Origin: an uncultured Pseudomonadota bacterium
Lineage (GTDB): Bacteria; Myxococcota_A; UBA796; GCA-2862545
Reading direction: 5' to 3'
Length of the DNA stretch: 64,000 nt
Assembly (NCBI GenBank): GCA_913061235.1
Contig: CAJXTB010000004.1
Coordinates: forward strand, 124,001-188,000
Program-made: the position numbers and the translations under genes
Notes under the pieces: model-generated
What the model saw: the letters and a program-made list of their open reading frames with translations, nothing else
Databases searched by the model: none
Told to the model about the DNA's origin: nothing
Part shown: positions 62,742 through 64,000 of the stretch, one piece after another
Position numbering within the stretch: the first letter of the stretch is position 1
Layout: each line of letters begins with the position of its first letter

Positions 62742-64000
62742 ATGACCCGTTGGTTTGGAGCAGTAGCGAGTTTGGCAGTGGTTGCGGGTTTGGGGGGGAC
62801 AGCGTGCTCCGGTGGGGCCGAGGTGGAGCCCACACCTGTCGAGACCACAGGTGCCGTTCCGGCTCCACAGATCGCAGAAGCTCCTGCACTCTTGGTGGCA
62901 CAGGCCTGGTTCGCCAACGAAGGCGGAAGGCCCACGCCACAACCAGCCAAGTTGACCATCTTCCGTCAGTTTGGTGAGACCTTCGGGACCGAAGAACTGC
63001 TCGACCCCGAATCCAACGTCTTCCACAAGGCGATTGCGTGGAATGACGGCATTCTGACCATTGGTGCGACAGGCGCCAAGCTCAAGCACTGGACCCGCGT
63101 AGACGGCACTTGGACCGCGGAGACCCTTTGGGCACCGTCCTGGGGCGGGCAATTCGACCGTCTCCGGGACCTCGAGATTGGCGACGTAGACGGTGACGGC
63201 GAGGACGAGTTGATCATTGCCACCCACGACCAAGGTGTTGTGGCTGTTGGTGACAAGGTGGACGGTGTGTGGACCTTCGCCGAGTACAACCAGACGCCAG
63301 ACATCTTCGTGCACGAGATTGAAGTGGGAGACGTAGACGGCGACGGCAAGATGGAGTTCTACGCAACGCCGTCCGCCCGCAACCGTGCCGACATGACCTC
63401 GCAGCCCGGAGGCGTCGTTCGTTACGACATCGTAGAGGGCCGCGCCGTCCGCTCGGATGTGGTGCAGTGGGAAGAGTCCCACGCCAAAGAAATCGTTGTG
63501 GCGAACCTTGGACACGGGGACCAGTTGTTTGCCGTGCGCGAGGGACACTCCGTCGAACGTGGCGGCCGCACAACGCTTGTTGACCCTGTACAAATCTTTC
63601 GCTTGGACCGAGCGGAGGACGGCACATGGACGCCGGTTCAGGTAGCCGAGATCGACGACCATCAGATGCGCTTCCTTGTCCCCGGAGACATTGACGGCGA
63701 CGGCGTCATCGAGTTCGTGGGTGCGGGCTTCAAGTCGGGTCTGTGGAAGCTTGAGCCCAACGAAGACGGAACGTTCTCAACCTCCGTCATTGACCGTGGC
63801 AGCAGCGGCTACGAGCACGCTACCCACATCGCCGACTTGGATGGCAACGGAACGGTTGAGATTTACGTGGCTGCGGACGACCAAAAAGCCCTGCGTCGCT
63901 ATGAATGGGATGGCTCGACCTTTGTTCGTACAACGATTGGAACCATTGGCTCGGAGAGCGAGCGTCACCTAAGCTGGAATATCCAAGACGGTGTTCTGTA
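62742..64000 (+). CDS. FG-GAP/VCBS-repeat lipoprotein (3' end outside window)
   Basis: Starting at ATG 62742 behind GGAGG, the frame is open to the right edge (419 codons). It is absent from stop-to-stop lists because no stop is in the window. The signal ends in lipobox LGGTAC. Then come FG-GAP-type calcium-binding blades: IGDVDGDGEDELIIATHDQG, VGDVDGDGKMEFYATPS, PGDIDGDGVIEFVGAG and IADLDGNGTVEIYVAAD. These form an integrin-like beta-propeller on the cell surface. It is divergent from the sensor kinase with 99 bases between starts. Confidence 0.88.
   Translation, partial: MTRWFGAVASLAVVAGLGGTACSGGAEVEPTPVETTGAVPAPQIAEAPALLVAQAWFANEGGRPTPQPAKLTIFRQFGETFGTEELLDPESNVFHKAIAWNDGILTIGATGAKLKHWTRVDGTWTAETLWAPSWGGQFDRLRDLEIGDVDGDGEDELIIATHDQGVVAVGDKVDGVWTFAEYNQTPDIFVHEIEVGDVDGDGKMEFYATPSARNRADMTSQPGGVVRYDIVEGRAVRSDVVQWEESHAKEIVVANLGHGDQLFAVREGHSVERGGRTTLVDPVQIFRLDRAEDGTWTPVQVAEIDDHQMRFLVPGDIDGDGVIEFVGAGFKSGLWKLEPNEDGTFSTSVIDRGSSGYEHATHIADLDGNGTVEIYVAADDQKALRRYEWDGSTFVRTTIGTIGSESERHLSWNIQDGVL

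Noticed and set aside
62643-63662. Long upstream extension of the sensor kinase frame
   Set aside because: It overlaps the FG-GAP lipoprotein, which has a ribosome site, lipobox and clear repeats in the opposite direction.

Overview
The window is a 64 kb piece of a high-GC bacterial chromosome (about 60% GC by eye) and most resembles a Myxococcota or other deltaproteobacterial-type genome. The basis is a secreted protein with a MYXO-CTERM-like tail (Gly-Gly-Cys-Asp-Cys, a hydrophobic segment, then Arg-rich end), several lipoproteins with Asp/Thr repeat linkers behind the lipobox, an FHA-like protein, a cyclase/ATPase/TPR signalling protein and many Gram-negative outer-membrane proteins. The lineage is inferred; no rRNA, tRNA, CRISPR array, insertion sequence or phage gene was found. 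Genes are packed tightly: many same-strand neighbours overlap by ATGA or GTGA, and several tail-to-tail pairs share or nearly share stop codons.

Layout. 1-5.6 kb: a Nudix hydrolase cut by the window edge, a transposase-like protein without catalytic residues, a TonB-dependent receptor, a two-domain FKBP isomerase, an FHA-like membrane protein and a zinc-site-deficient ribosomal protein bL36 that is only 46 residues long. 5.6-10.6 kb: a FkbM methyltransferase coupled to a periplasmic GH13 alpha-amylase lipoprotein, divergent from a secreted propeller-like protein with a long Asp/Thr repeat. 10.6-16.1 kb: an operon of sulfotransferase, FadL-type porin, CobW GTPase and ThiD, then a methyltransferase and a lipoprotein. 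16.1-21.0 kb: a six-gene overlapping operon of type III polyketide synthase, ICMT-like methyltransferase, acyl carrier protein, fatty acyl-AMP ligase, FAD oxidoreductase and an alkyltransferase-like protein, which looks like a self-contained phenolic-lipid or alkylpyrone pathway. 21.1-23.5 kb: a transporter very like animal high-affinity choline transporters, followed by phosphatidylcholine synthase.

23.6-41.7 kb: a beta-helix/fibrinogen-like secreted protein, a decayed OmpA-like gene, MetH, lipoproteins, an intact OmpA-like lipoprotein, a Coq4-like protein, an M18 aminopeptidase, a NYN-domain protein, membrane proteins with repeats, and several hypotheticals including a pseudo-sulfatase. 41.7-50 kb: a PHA-granule-type protein, HU, a cyclase/STAND/TPR protein whose catalytic motifs are degenerate, a START-like protein and an ABC exporter whose second permease is fused to a CPBP-protease-like domain. 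50-64 kb: a membrane sulfatase, two tandem paralogous secreted proteins built from TonB-C-like units, an organophosphate-type MFS transporter, a gap with a strong terminator and a possible small gene, a rhodanese/HEAT/hydrolase/response-regulator/sensor-kinase run, and an FG-GAP lipoprotein cut by the right edge.

The strongest candidates for an undescribed system are the type III PKS operon with its own FAAL/ACP starter-loading pair, the choline-uptake plus phosphatidylcholine-synthase pair beside it (together a membrane-lipid locus of about 7.4 kb around one divergent promoter region), and the tandem TonB-C-repeat proteins.
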